Program-made: the position numbers and the translations under genes
Shown: positions 6,475 through 14,533 of the stretch, piece by piece
How positions within the stretch are numbered: the first letter of the stretch is position 1
How the letters are laid out: the number at the start of each line of letters is the position of its first letter
DNA from: Bradyrhizobium cytisi
GTDB lineage: Bacteria; Pseudomonadota; Alphaproteobacteria; Rhizobiales; Xanthobacteraceae
Assembly (NCBI RefSeq): GCF_008123515.1
Contig: NZ_VSSR01000130.1
Coordinates: 1 to 40,117 of the forward strand
DNA: 40,117 nt
Reading direction: 5' to 3'
The notes under the pieces: generated by a model
Seen by the model: the letters and a program-made list of their open reading frames with translations, nothing else
What the model was told of the DNA's origin: nothing
Database searches by the model: none

Positions 6475-7225
6475 GTGCCGGCTCGTCCATCTGTGCGACG
6501 ATCTTGGCGAGAACATCGCGGATTTCCCGACCAGCCTCCTGCGCTGAGCGGCGCTTCAGCTTCCAGACCGGCAGGCGCTCCGCAACGGCCTCAGCGTAGC
6601 CGTCCCGTGCAACGATCTGGCCCGGGAACACATATTTGCCCGCCTCGCGCAGGAGTTGCTCAAGATGGGTCCTTTGACGGGGCGATTTCGTGTTGAAGTT
6701 CGAAGGCAGCAACCCGAGGAACTTCGTATCCTGGCGGCCATAGCGCCTCTGCACACCGATCACGGTCTGCATCAGTCCTTTGACGCCCTTGATCGAATAG
6801 TCCTCTAGATAGATGGGGGCGAGCACATGCGAGGCCGCAACCAAGCAGCCGACACTGCGCAGTCCAAGTGATGGCGGCGTATCGATGACGCAGGCATCGA
6901 ACTGATCCGACGCGATAGCGAGGTTCTCTTGCAGAGTCGTTATGGCGGCCGCACTGCTGCGATCGAGATCGGTCAGCGAGCTATCGGCCGGCGCGAGCGT
7001 TAGGCCTTCGTCTTCCCGAGGTACGACCCGCATCCCCGGCTTGAACAGATCCGCGGCTAACGTTGAACCGGCGTAGTGCCTCAACGTATCCGACGCATTG
7101 CTCTGCGCATCAACGTCGATCACGAGAACGCGGAGATCCGCTTCCGCCATGAACCAGGCCAAATGCACCGCAAGCGTCGTCTTGCCGACCCCGCCCTTTT
7201 GATTGTTGATGACAATAGTCTTCAT
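6464..7225 (-). CDS. parA: Partition ATPase ParA (IncC-like)
   Basis: This 253-residue Walker-type ATPase begins MKTIVINNQKGGVGKTTLAVHLAWF, the deviant Walker A with its signature lysine. It has LVIDVDAQSNAS (A') and CVIDTPPSLGLRSVGCLVAASHVLAP (Walker B region), and YLEDYSIKGVKGLMQTV downstream. There is no N-terminal DNA-binding domain, so it is the short IncC/Soj kind. It forms dynamic nucleoid-bound patterns that move ParB-parS complexes. It leads a parA-parB operon; a 16-bp palindrome 65 bp upstream (7290-7305) is a likely operator or centromere site. It differs in length and class from the RepA at 15670-16875. Confidence 0.94.
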   Translation of the reverse strand: MKTIVINNQKGGVGKTTLAVHLAWFMAEADLRVLVIDVDAQSNASDTLRHYAGSTLAADLFKPGMRVVPREDEGLTLAPADSSLTDLDRSSAAAITTLQENLAIASDQFDACVIDTPPSLGLRSVGCLVAASHVLAPIYLEDYSIKGVKGLMQTVIGVQRRYGRQDTKFLGLLPSNFNTKSPRQRTHLEQLLREAGKYVFPGQIVARDGYAEAVAERLPVWKLKRRSAQEAGREIRDVLAKIVAQMDEPAHGA

Positions 7226-7289
7226 CTTAAGGTCCGAATGGGTCTGACGGCGCAGGAGTCATGTCCTTGTCCATCATGTCCTGGGGGAT

Positions 7290-7305
7290 GTTGGTTTGAA
7301 CCAAC
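7290..7305 (+). promoter_or_regulatory. 16-bp palindrome, candidate parS/ParB site (copy 2)
   Basis: GTTGGTTTGAACCAAC, exact reverse complement of the site at 5157-5172. It lies 65 bp upstream of the parA start, where an autoregulatory operator or centromere is expected. The two copies bracket the parAB operon. Confidence 0.65.
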
Positions 7306-7757
7306 AGACGATTGCGAATCCGGTCACCGGAACGATCCCGGAATTCGTCCGGCGAATCCCCTGCCAGAAGAGTCAGGTCAGTCCATAGCCCATCGAGGGG
7401 AGGAAATTCTGGGACGCGAGACCGGGATTTTGCTCGTTGCTGGTCGCTCCGCGACAGCTCGCGAGAGGATCGTCACGCGAAGGCGCGGAGACCGCTTGCA
7501 GGATCCGGGAGCGTCGCCGCGGCGACGCGAGTAGAGCCGTCCCCGAAGGGGCACGCCCAAGCAGGCAGGCTGGAATAGCCGCAGGAATTTTTAAATCAGG
7601 AGCTAATCTCTTGCAGCTGTTGCGTTCAGGGCTGGTGCAATTGCAAGTTAGGCATTGCGGCCCGTGCGCCCCGATGGCGAAGTCTCCATCGAAGAGAGAT
7701 TCAATCCGGCAATAGGACGGTGCGCGGTATTTTCGGCACAATGGACCTATCGATAAA
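7306..7757. other. No supported gene
   Basis: Open frames here are low-complexity and overlap each other on both strands. I see no ribosome site or family match. This is GC-rich spacer between the parAB block and the WGR gene. Confidence 0.5.
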
Positions 7758-7784
7758 ATGAATCGATCCGCCCGGTTGATTCAT
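7758..7784. promoter_or_regulatory. Candidate operator upstream of the WGR gene
   Basis: ATGAATC (7758-7764) and GATTCAT (7778-7784) are perfect 7-bp inverted repeats 13 nt apart, in AT-rich DNA 45 nt upstream of the WGR start. This is the expected promoter position. Confidence 0.4.
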
Positions 7785-7828
7785 AAAACTCATTGGACGC
7801 CGCTTTCCTCGGAAGCGAGAATCTGTCC

Positions 7829-8095
7829 GTGCCAAAACCCGAACCAGAACCGCTTCATCTGCGCCGCATCGATGCCGCGTACAATATGCGGCGGTTTTAT
7901 GCGCTGTCCACGCAGCCCACCTTGTTCGGAGAAATGTCGCTGATCCGCAATTGGGGCCGAATCGGCACGAGTGGCAAGACCATGGTGCAGACCTTCGATG
8001 ATCGTGCGGAGGCGATCGAAGCATTCGTAGGCTTGGAGCGTGCCAAGCGGAGGCGCGGTTACGCTGTCATGGACGAAAAAACGGCCTTAGTCTGA
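7829..8095 (+). CDS. Small WGR-domain protein
   Basis: This 88-residue protein is one WGR domain: LRRIDAAYNMRRFYALSTQPTLFGEMSLIRNWGRIGTSGKTMVQTF, followed by the helical EAIEAFVGLERAKRRRGYAV. The NWGRIGTSGK segment is the family signature. WGR domains occur in PARPs and bind nucleic acid or mediate protein contacts; free-standing short WGR proteins are common in Rhizobiales, often on plasmids, with no settled function. I take the GTG at 7829 (MPKPEPEPLHL), preceded by GGAAGCGAGA, rather than an in-frame TTG at 7793. It is a monocistronic + strand gene. Confidence 0.85.
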   Translation: MPKPEPEPLHLRRIDAAYNMRRFYALSTQPTLFGEMSLIRNWGRIGTSGKTMVQTFDDRAEAIEAFVGLERAKRRRGYAVMDEKTALV

Positions 8096-8275
8096 CATTC
8101 TTTCGAGGATTACGGCTCTGCCTGTGATGGCGGCTCTATCTGTTTCGCGGCCTTGATGCCAGACCAAGCAAAATCGAAACAGGACGGAGCTCACACCCTA
8201 CTAAGGGACGTTATCCTTGACGATCAGTAGGAGGCCCTATGGTTCTGCGAACGACGGAAGCCCAATTGCTTTGAG

Positions 8276-8842
8276 TCATAACCCAAGCGCGATCTCGGCC
8301 CATTTCAACATGTGGTCGCTATTGAGGAACGCCAGCACCGCCGGCTCCAGTGACGCGGGTGCACCCGGTCCAACCAAAGCCGTCGCGGCCACCATGTCGC
8401 AGCGCTGATTGAAGGCGAGTGAGAGCGCGGCGTTGCGATTTCCCTCGATGCGATAGGCCCGGCTGCGGCCGCGCATCGGACCGACGATGATCTGTCGGCC
8501 GGCACCGATCGGTGTTGCCTTGCCAATCAGCGCCAGGTCGCCCATCTGCTCGAGTTCGCTATCGTCGGCGACGCCGGTGGCGCAATTGCAAAAGCCGAGC
8601 TTGGCGCGAACGTAGAGCTGGACCTCGCCGCCGCAATCGTCGGCCTTGCAGCGGAACGCCTTTCCTTTCCCCCAGGGATCTGGGCCGAAAGGCCAGTCGG
8701 TTTCCGTCCATACCGGGCGGACCTCGCCGGATGCCGCTGTTGCGCTTGCCGGTTCACCAGATCGCAAGATCCAGACCGCAGCGGCTGCGCAGAGCAGTGT
8801 GGTGGCTGTGCTGATCGCAACGAATTTGCTTGTCAGGCGCAT
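8276..8842 (-). CDS. Exported protein with paired cysteines, unknown function
   Basis: This 188-residue protein begins MRLTSKFVAISTATTLLCAAAAVWILRSGE: a basic start and one hydrophobic segment (residues 7-25) that is either a signal anchor or a signal peptide. The mature part has FRCKADDCGGEVQLYVRAKLGFCNCATGV, a four-cysteine cluster (CxxxxC and CxC) suggesting disulphides or a bound metal, then a beta-rich GAGRQIIVGPMRGRSRAYRIEG stretch. I do not recognise the family. The 8842 ATG is chosen because the 36 residues before it are arginine/serine-rich shadow sequence overlapping the upstream gene. It lies 22 nt downstream of the TPR gene on the same strand, so the two likely form one transcript and act in the periplasm. 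Confidence 0.75.
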   Translation of the reverse strand: MRLTSKFVAISTATTLLCAAAAVWILRSGEPASATAASGEVRPVWTETDWPFGPDPWGKGKAFRCKADDCGGEVQLYVRAKLGFCNCATGVADDSELEQMGDLALIGKATPIGAGRQIIVGPMRGRSRAYRIEGNRNAALSLAFNQRCDMVAATALVGPGAPASLEPAVLAFLNSDHMLKWAEIALGL

Positions 8843-8864
8843 GGAAGCTACCGCGGCACTTTTG

Positions 8865-10466
8865 CTAATTCTGAGCCATGAACCTTCGTGCGGCCGCGAG
8901 GTCCTCCCGCGAGGAGTCGCCATTGCGCGCCATGTCGACGACTTTCGCATAGTATTGGCGTGCCTTCACGGCGTCACCCGCCTTCTCGGCGGCGTAAGCG
9001 GCGCCGATCGAAGCGCCAAAGCGGTTCGGCTCCTTGCGCATGGTGCTTTCAAATGCGGCCAATGCCTCCGTCGCCATGCCGCGTTTGAGCAGCATGGTCC
9101 CATAAAGCTCGCGTGCGGGGGCAAGCGGGCCCGGCGTCACGATGGATTTTTCGGTCTTGTCTTCGGCATCTGCGGCAAGGCGCATCGCTTCCAGCGCATC
9201 CGAGTGTTTCCCCAGGGCGTTGAGCTGCCACGCTGTCGCGACCTGCCGCTGAATGTCCACGATTTCGGTCCAATAGGTGTCCTTGTCCTGCTGCAGCTTG
9301 TCCCGCAACTCCGCCAGCTTGGCGATGTCCGGAGTTGCTGCGTCTGCATTGCCGGAGCGCGCGGCGCCAAGGGCGCGGGCGAAATAGGTGATCGCATCGA
9401 CATAGGCAAATCGGCTCGGCTCGACCTTCAGCGCGGCAGCGCCCTGCCAATCGCCGCGCTCAACCATATAGCGCGCCTGGCTAGCCGCTATCGCGTAGGG
9501 ACCGGCGCGGACGGCCGGCGCATACCCCGTGGTCGCAACCATGTCCGCGATGACGTCGCGGGCTCGGCTGTCCTGCGCAAGCTGGAGCAGGGCGTAGACC
9601 ATATAGTCCTCGGCATGCAGCTGCTCGCTGGAGTCCTTGCCCTCCTTGGCAGCCTTGGCGGAGCGGCTATTGGCGTCGATGGATTCGTTCCAGTAGCCGA
9701 CGCGCGTGAAGATGTGCGACGGCATATGTAAAGCGTGCGGCGCCGCCGGCGCGATCTCGGAATAGCGCTTGGCAGCGTCGAGACCTCGTTCTGCAATCGC
9801 CGGATAGTCGTAGAGGTGGATCAGGTAATGGGCGACGCCGGGGTGCCGCGGCTGCCGCTTGAAGATCGGCTCCAAGATGGCAGCGCCCTTGAGCTGGTTG
9901 GCATAGGTCTTGTCGTTTGGCGACGCCGTGACATTCAGCGTGATGGCGTAGGCGATCTGCGCCTCGTCATCATCGGGATAGCGCGCGGCGACCGCTTCGG
10001 TTGCCTTAAGATAGGCCTGCGCGCGTTGGCCAAACGTCGCCTTTTCGTCGCCCGAATAGAAGGCAAGCAGCGCGTCGATATAGTCACGTTCGCGTTCGCT
10101 CTTGGCGCCGAGCGCCTTGGCTTTCTGCAGAGCGCCGAGGCCCTCGGCGAGATTTTCCTTCGGCGCTGGAAAATGCGGATTGTAGAGCAGACTCAGGGCA
10201 ATGCCCCAATAGGCGATCGCGCATTCCGGATCGGCCTGCAACGTCTCCTCGAAAATCTCTTTCGCGGGCCGGTACCAGAACGAGTGCTGATAGCGCATCC
10301 CGCGATCAAAGCGGCGCTGCGCCACCTCGTTGCAGGAGGTCTGGAAGTGAACCTTGCCAAACTGCTCGTCGGTCCCATCCTCCGCGCGTGCGGCAGGCGT
10401 GGTGGAGATCGAGCCCAGGATAGCGAGGGCGAGAAGAGAGACGGTTCTCAAGGCGAGCGCGCGCAT
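8865..10466 (-). CDS. Periplasmic TPR-repeat protein
   Basis: This 533-residue protein has a clear Sec signal peptide (MRALALRTVSLLALAILGSISTTPAARAED, cleavage after ARA). The mature part contains tetratricopeptide-like helical hairpins: FDRGMRYQHSFWYRPAKEIFEETLQADPECAIAYWGIALS near 55-95, a run at 130-230 (DDDEAQIAYAITLN, GAAILEPIFKRQPRHPGVAHYLIHLYDYP), and C-terminal repeats at 455-525 (YGTMLLKRGMATEALAAFESTMRKEPNR). The motif HYLIHLYDYP...HALHMPSHIFTRVG (220-260) has several histidines, as in related secreted TPR proteins of Bradyrhizobium-like bacteria. Function unknown; protein-protein scaffold in the periplasm is the safe reading. It heads a two-gene unit with the cysteine-containing protein. 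Confidence 0.85.
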   Translation of the reverse strand: MRALALRTVSLLALAILGSISTTPAARAEDGTDEQFGKVHFQTSCNEVAQRRFDRGMRYQHSFWYRPAKEIFEETLQADPECAIAYWGIALSLLYNPHFPAPKENLAEGLGALQKAKALGAKSERERDYIDALLAFYSGDEKATFGQRAQAYLKATEAVAARYPDDDEAQIAYAITLNVTASPNDKTYANQLKGAAILEPIFKRQPRHPGVAHYLIHLYDYPAIAERGLDAAKRYSEIAPAAPHALHMPSHIFTRVGYWNESIDANSRSAKAAKEGKDSSEQLHAEDYMVYALLQLAQDSRARDVIADMVATTGYAPAVRAGPYAIAASQARYMVERGDWQGAAALKVEPSRFAYVDAITYFARALGAARSGNADAATPDIAKLAELRDKLQQDKDTYWTEIVDIQRQVATAWQLNALGKHSDALEAMRLAADAEDKTEKSIVTPGPLAPARELYGTMLLKRGMATEALAAFESTMRKEPNRFGASIGAAYAAEKAGDAVKARQYYAKVVDMARNGDSSREDLAAARRFMAQN

Positions 10467-10670
10467 CGGCCCCTCCGTTTCTGTTCAGAAAGAATCTACT
10501 CAGATGGCGCCGATGAAGGCGGGGGCGCCGAAATTCGTAGTGCTGAAATTGGCGGTGGCAATTGCGTTGTTGGAAGGATTCGCCCATTCGCAATGCGAGT
10601 CAATACGAGCGGGTGGATTTTGCGTTAGAGAAGCACGCCTGTCAGGCTCCATCCGCCCGTGCGCGAAATC

Positions 10671-10705
10671 GTAAGGCGGATAGCGAAGTGTAGTCCGCCA
10701 TTACA
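10671..10705. repeat. REP-like imperfect palindrome
   Basis: GTAAGGCGGA (10671-10680) and TCCGCCATTAC (10694-10704) pair across an AT-mixed centre. Palindromes of this GGCGGAT...ATCCGCC type are scattered through Bradyrhizobium genomes between genes. It sits between the TPR gene and a small gene. The rest of 10467-10789 shows no gene. Confidence 0.6.
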
Positions 10706-10789
10706 GGGGCCGATCTGCCGCCGGGGAGCTCATGAAGTATCGATCCTTATCGCGTAACGACGGTGCCGTAAGATGCAAGACGAGGGGGC

Positions 10790-10933
10790 TTATGTCCCCT
10801 CCTCGGCTGCGAGCGCTTCGTTGCGTTGGCGGATGAGTTCGGCCAGTTCGACTTCGAGCGCCTTGCGCTCCGCCGGCGTGAACACACATTCGCGCAGCTC
10901 GGCGCGCAATGCTTCAATGGTGTCGACGGTCAT
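10790..10933 (-). CDS. Small helical protein, 47 residues
   Basis: It reads MTVDTIEALRAELRECVFTP and continues with AERKALEVELAELIRQRNEALAAEE, an amphipathic alpha-helical pair with no membrane segment. The ATG at 10933 has a good SD (GGAGA, 8 nt upstream), and a longer reading from 10984 would swallow the leader hairpin. It lies 63 nt downstream of the first DUF736 gene on the same strand and has its own GC hairpin upstream, as do the other genes of this plasmid set. Unknown function. Confidence 0.6.
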   Translation of the reverse strand: MTVDTIEALRAELRECVFTPAERKALEVELAELIRQRNEALAAEEGT

Positions 10934-10960
10934 GATCGCATCTCCGGTAAAAGGGAAGCG

Positions 10961-10982
10961 GGCCCCGCCTCGCGGCGGAGCC
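10961..10982 (-). other. GC leader hairpin of the 47-residue gene
   Basis: GGCCCCGCC and GGCGGAGCC arms with a TCGC loop (9 bp with one wobble). The near edge is 28 nt upstream of the start codon. It sits just after the DUF736 stop but has no T-run. Confidence 0.6.
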
Positions 10983-10995
10983 ACTGGCTGGAGCT

Positions 10996-11307
10996 TCAGT
11001 CCCGGTTCGGCCGGGACCAGATCAGTTGGAGGCCTTCCGCACCTTCGACTTCGATCAGGGTGGCGTAGATCGGAGCCGGGAAGCTCGGATCGTCCAGCTT
11101 GACGGAGAGGTAGTCGCGCTCGGTGTCCTTGGCAGTCTTCTGCCAGGCGGCACCCAACTCGACGTTGCCAGAGTAGACGCGGAAGTGCGGTCCCTTGTCG
11201 GAAGGGGTGTCGACGCGGATCAGCTTGGCCTTGACGTTGAGGTTGAGTGTCTTGATGGTGCCGGAGAAGCCATTGCCCGTGGAGGTGAAGGTGCCGATGG
11301 TAGCCAT
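10996..11307 (-). CDS. DUF736 family protein, copy 1
   Basis: This 103-residue protein, MATIGTFTSTGNGFSGTIKT to LQLIWSRPNRD, is a full-length DUF736 member. DUF736 proteins are small, beta-rich and almost confined to Rhizobiales-type plasmids and integrative elements; their biochemical role is not established. I choose the ATG at 11307, preceded by AAGGGAATGAGATA; the longer frame extends into a conserved leader. It is about 88% identical (12 differences in 103) to the copy at 22698-23009, and the upstream DNA is also duplicated. It is followed by the 47-residue gene. Confidence 0.92.
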   Translation of the reverse strand: MATIGTFTSTGNGFSGTIKTLNLNVKAKLIRVDTPSDKGPHFRVYSGNVELGAAWQKTAKDTERDYLSVKLDDPSFPAPIYATLIEVEGAEGLQLIWSRPNRD

Positions 11308-11331
11308 TATCTCATTCCCTTGGTTTTCTCG

Positions 11332-11474
11332 GGCCGCGCCTATCGCGACCTCGATGGCGGTCGTGAGACCGGAGGCGATCGACCTGCACCCAAAGGGCCG
11401 AAATGAAATGGAGGGCGGCCGGCAGCGGCTTTCTTGGACCGCGAGGAATGGTGCGCAGCGCCAGGGGAAGAAAG
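11332..11474 (-). promoter_or_regulatory. Conserved structured leader of DUF736 copy 1
   Basis: The leader has a GC hairpin GGCCGCG/CGCGACC (11332-11350) 25 nt upstream of the ATG. Further upstream a long-range inverted repeat CTTTCTT (11429-11435) with AAGAAAG (11468-11474) closes a GC-rich loop. The same parts, in the same order, precede DUF736 copy 2. Confidence 0.65.
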
Positions 11475-12009
11475 TCGAGGACGGACGTTGCAGGGACAAG
11501 ATCGAGAGCCCGCGAAGCGGGATCGGCCTTCGGTCAGACCAGCCGTTATCGAGGACGCTGATGGGTGCGCCCGTCGCGAAACCACATGGAATGAAGACAG
11601 GCAGCCCTAATCCGTTCAGCCATTCGGCAACGGGCGTGGCAGCAAAATGCGGCTCACCTTAAGTATGCCACCTGGACGGCGCGTCATCACCCGCAATGGA
11701 GATCGTCCTGTCAGCAACGTCGGCGCACCTTTCGAACTCGCCATCGCAAGATCGATAACGAGGCTGGCAACGTACTCGCCAGGTGGATCAACCCTGCCCT
11801 CCGCATCCATGCGACCGACCGCCCCCGAGACGTAAACAGATGCTAGCGTCGCTGGGCATGCCGGCCTCCGAGTCCGCGACGATTCCGCCGGCACGCGCGA
11901 TGGAACGAAGCTGGGCGTTCGGGTTGCCACGCCACATCGTCGGAGAGGGTTGTGAGCACAATCGGCCTCTGCAGCAATCCGGCTGCCGGGCTCGATTTCA
12001 ACTCGAACG
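11475..12009. other. No confident gene; weak minus-strand frame at 11616-11930
   Basis: The only long frame (104 residues, minus, 11616-11930) has no recognisable domain and no clear SD. It may be the remnant of a decayed gene. Nothing else is seen. Confidence 0.35.
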
Positions 12010-12192
12010 TTATTTGGCCGGCGGTCGCAGCGGGCTTTCCGCCCACTTCCGGGCGACGGGATCGCGCAGCGGATCGTCCTCGCAGACCACGCAGACGTAG
12101 CGCGGCCGGCCGGGGGCGACGTCGTCGGGCACGGCCGTCATCGGCTTACCGCACTTCGGGCACAGCTTCCGGCTGAGGTAGAGCGGAGTCAT
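12010..12192 (-). CDS. Small zinc-ribbon protein
   Basis: This 60-residue protein, MTPLYLSRKLCPKCGKPMTAVP and on, contains CPKC at 11-14 and CVVC further along, a two-knuckle zinc ribbon, and ends in a basic tail (WAESPLRPPAK). It probably binds Zn and perhaps nucleic acid or a protein. Start at ATG 12192, preceded by GGCAGG. Similar tiny zinc-ribbon proteins are common in Bradyrhizobium; none has a known job that I can name. Confidence 0.65.
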   Translation of the reverse strand: MTPLYLSRKLCPKCGKPMTAVPDDVAPGRPRYVCVVCEDDPLRDPVARKWAESPLRPPAK

Positions 12193-12321
12193 GATTTTTG
12201 CCTGCCGGGACCAGCTTAGTTCCCCGTGCGCCGCGAGCACAAGTCAATCGCCGAAAATTGTCCGCATGCACAAGGCCGCTTGACGCGGAGCGCGTCTCAC
12301 GTTGAAATCCGATCTTCAGTG

Positions 12322-12540
12322 ATGTTGCGGGGTGGCGTCGTGGAAGAATTTTATAGAGGCTTCGCACAGCGGGCGCGCGATCTGGCGGAGTACGGGGACC
12401 CGTTCACCAAGCGGCGGCTACTCGACCTAGCCCAGCGATACGATCTTGAGAGCAAACCGGGAGCCCCGGGTGGTCGGACTCTCCCGCCGCCGCGCGCGAC
12501 GCCACCGGCGGTGCTGTTTTCCGGCTCCGGCGAAGCTTAA
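12322..12540 (+). CDS. Short conserved-type unknown protein
   Basis: This 72-residue frame contains VEEFYRGFAQRARDLAEYGDPFTKRRLLDLAQRYDLES, an amphipathic helical segment of the type AxDPFTKxRLLxLAxRYD found in many short Bradyrhizobium hypothetical proteins, followed by a proline-rich low-complexity tail. The start is uncertain: ATG 12322 lacks a clear SD, and a GTG at 12340 would begin exactly at VEEFYRG. It lies divergent from the zinc-ribbon gene. Role unknown. Region 12541-12680 beyond it holds nothing I can identify. Confidence 0.55.
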   Translation: MLRGGVVEEFYRGFAQRARDLAEYGDPFTKRRLLDLAQRYDLESKPGAPGGRTLPPPRATPPAVLFSGSGEA

Positions 12541-12680
12541 GAGTAGTCGGAGCGCGGCCCGGTCGTCGGTTTTCTATGTTTTCATCGACCGGTCCGGGTA
12601 TCGGCCGCGCGCGGTCGCGGTGCTCGCGTTAGTAAAAGCTGGCCTACAGCACTGAACTGCGCTGACTGCGGCGCGAGGAG

Positions 12681-13100
12681 TCATCGCCTGCGCCGCGCGA
12701 TCTCGTCAGCGACCATGTCCTCCGCCCGCACCAGCCTCTCATGCAGGGTCTCGAACAGATTGAGGATGTCATCATTGGTTTCATTCTTGCCCTGCTCGAT
12801 GGCTTCGGCAACGAGCTCATCAAGGGGCGTCTCCTTCAATTGGCCTTTCTCCAGAAGCTCTTCAAAAAGACTGTCGCTGCTCGGCTGCGGTTGGATGCGA
12901 CCGTCGGAGTTGCACCAGGCGGTGAATGTCTGTTGTCCCAGAACGGCTTGCTCGACCATCTCGGCATCCAACGGAATCAGCGTTCCCCAGGCCTCGCCCG
13001 CCTCGTCCGCGAACCCCGCCACGTACATCCGTTGCTCCGCGGCGCCTTCATCGCGAGGCTGGAAAAATGGCGTGAGGACGATTGGAGCGTGTTTTGCCAT
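12681..13100 (-). CDS. Unknown protein downstream of repC
   Basis: This 139-residue protein starts MAKHAPIVLTPFFQPRDEG at 13100 behind a strong SD (GGAGAG, 7 nt upstream). It has a beta-rich front half (MYVAGFADEAGEAWGTLIPLDAEMVEQAVLGQQTFTAWCNSDGRIQ) and a helical, acidic rear half (LFEELLEKGQLKETPLDELVAEAIEQGKNETNDDILNLFETLHERLVRAEDM). No family recognised. It follows repC by 109 nt on the same strand and may be transcribed with the replication operon. Confidence 0.65.
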   Translation of the reverse strand: MAKHAPIVLTPFFQPRDEGAAEQRMYVAGFADEAGEAWGTLIPLDAEMVEQAVLGQQTFTAWCNSDGRIQPQPSSDSLFEELLEKGQLKETPLDELVAEAIEQGKNETNDDILNLFETLHERLVRAEDMVADEIARRRR

Positions 13101-13209
13101 GACGATCTCTCCGAAACGGCTTTGCGTCGACACAGCACAGCAGCCGGGCCAGCACGCACATCTTCGATCACACGAAAAAGGCAAGCTCTGGGAACGGCGC
13201 CTCATCGCC

Positions 13210-14442
13210 TCACGCCCGCTGCTTGTCTCGCCGGCGAGAATTGATCTGCGCCATCAGGATCGGGCCAAGCGAAAATTCGCCGACCTCGGCTTTTCGCGTC
13301 AGGCCGCGCAGATAACCGCCGGCGGAATTGATCGCCGTCCCGCGCTGCAGGATACACGCGACGACGATGGCTGCGGGTACCTCGCCCATAACCTTTTGAG
13401 CCTCATCCCAGGCGCTCGGGCTGATCCCCAGCATCGATCGTACAACGGCCGCGGTGGCGAGGAAATCGCGCCAGTTCGAAATCCCACCCTTGGCATAATC
13501 GACGATGTCGGAGCATGCACTCAGGACCATTCCCAATGGATAAGAACTCTCGGCGACTCGCGTTAGTTGAGGCTGCGGCTCAGCTCCCGCCGCCCTGCCT
13601 TCTCGAAAGACAGGTTCAAGATCAATAGGGGCTTCTGGATTTGAATTCTGTATGTGGCGCTCAGAATGGGACTCATTGGCGCTCGGATTCTTGGATTTGA
13701 TGTGTGCTTCCAGAAGATTGAGCACGTCGTCGGCGAGCTGAGACAACTCGTCGGCGATCGGCTCGAGCTCCTGCCGCGTCGCCGTACGTGGAATCTGATC
13801 GACGATCGTGCGGAAGGCAACGTGCACGACCTGCCAATCGGCAGGCCCCAGCCCTCCCCTTCGCGTCGGGACGGCTTCCTCGATGCCAGTTGCAATCATC
13901 TTCGCGATGTCGCGCCGGCACAGCGTGATCCGCTCGCGCACGAGCTTGAGTGCGCGGGCTTCGGCTTCGATATCGGCCGCCAGGCTCTCGAACTCTTCCG
14001 AGCGCACGACGAGCGGTGACAGATCGAAGCCGAACGCGAGCTCGATTTCACCGGCATTGTCCTTCCGCGCATAGCGCTTGCCATTTGGACTGTCGCGCCG
14101 AACGATCAGCCCCGCATCGACCAGCACAGCGAGATGGCGCCGCAGCGTCGATGCCGGCATGCCGTGCGCTCGCCGGGTGAGTTGATGGTTCGACGGAAAA
14201 ACAATCAGATCATCCTCCCCTGTCAGTGCGGTCTCGGGATGGAAGGTTAGGAGCGCGTTCAATACCGATAGCGCGCGCTCCGACACCCCAAGGCGCGGCC
14301 GTGCCGTGCAGATGGCGTGGAATATCTTCCATTTGTGCACGATCTTTTCGGGCGGTCGTGCCGTTGCGACCATTTGACTTGCCACATGGGCAAGCGTCAG
14401 CGATCGCCGCCCAAAAGGCGTCGTTGGAGGATGTGACTGCAT
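13210..14442 (-). CDS. repC: Replication initiator RepC
   Basis: This 410-residue protein is RepC of a repABC operon: the N-terminus (FGRRSLTLAHVASQ), the winged-helix region LSVLNALLTFHPETAL...VFPSNHQLTRRAHGMPASTLRRHLAVLVDAGLIVRRDSPNGKRYA (about residues 60-150), and the C-terminal domain SYPLGMVLSACSDIVDYAKGGISNWRDFLATAAVVRSMLGISPSAWDEA...GYLRGLTRKAE. RepC opens an origin that lies within its own coding sequence. Length is usual (about 400). Start at 14442 with AAGG eight bases upstream. It is separated from repB by 217 nt that hold the antisense RNA controlling its synthesis. Confidence 0.97.
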   Translation of the reverse strand: MQSHPPTTPFGRRSLTLAHVASQMVATARPPEKIVHKWKIFHAICTARPRLGVSERALSVLNALLTFHPETALTGEDDLIVFPSNHQLTRRAHGMPASTLRRHLAVLVDAGLIVRRDSPNGKRYARKDNAGEIELAFGFDLSPLVVRSEEFESLAADIEAEARALKLVRERITLCRRDIAKMIATGIEEAVPTRRGGLGPADWQVVHVAFRTIVDQIPRTATRQELEPIADELSQLADDVLNLLEAHIKSKNPSANESHSERHIQNSNPEAPIDLEPVFREGRAAGAEPQPQLTRVAESSYPLGMVLSACSDIVDYAKGGISNWRDFLATAAVVRSMLGISPSAWDEAQKVMGEVPAAIVVACILQRGTAINSAGGYLRGLTRKAEVGEFSLGPILMAQINSRRRDKQRA

Positions 14443-14498
14443 GTCTTTGCCTTAGTTTGGGCAAAGAAAATCTGCTCGCCGAAACGACGCCAAAACGC

Positions 14499-14527
14499 TT
14501 GACACCGATTCGCGGAAGTGTGATTCT
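14499..14527 (+). promoter_or_regulatory. Promoter of the antisense RNA
   Basis: TTGACA at 14499-14504, a 17-nt spacer, and a weak -10 GATTCT at 14522-14527, reading on the strand opposite repABC. A perfect -35 in this exact place is typical of rhizobial repABC antisense RNA genes. Confidence 0.7.
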
Positions 14528-14533
14528 TTGGGT

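Noticed and set aside
11616..11930. Minus-strand frame of 104 residues
   Set aside because: No domain, no SD, arginine/serine/proline-rich composition typical of GC-rich shadow frames. Possibly a remnant, but not supportable.
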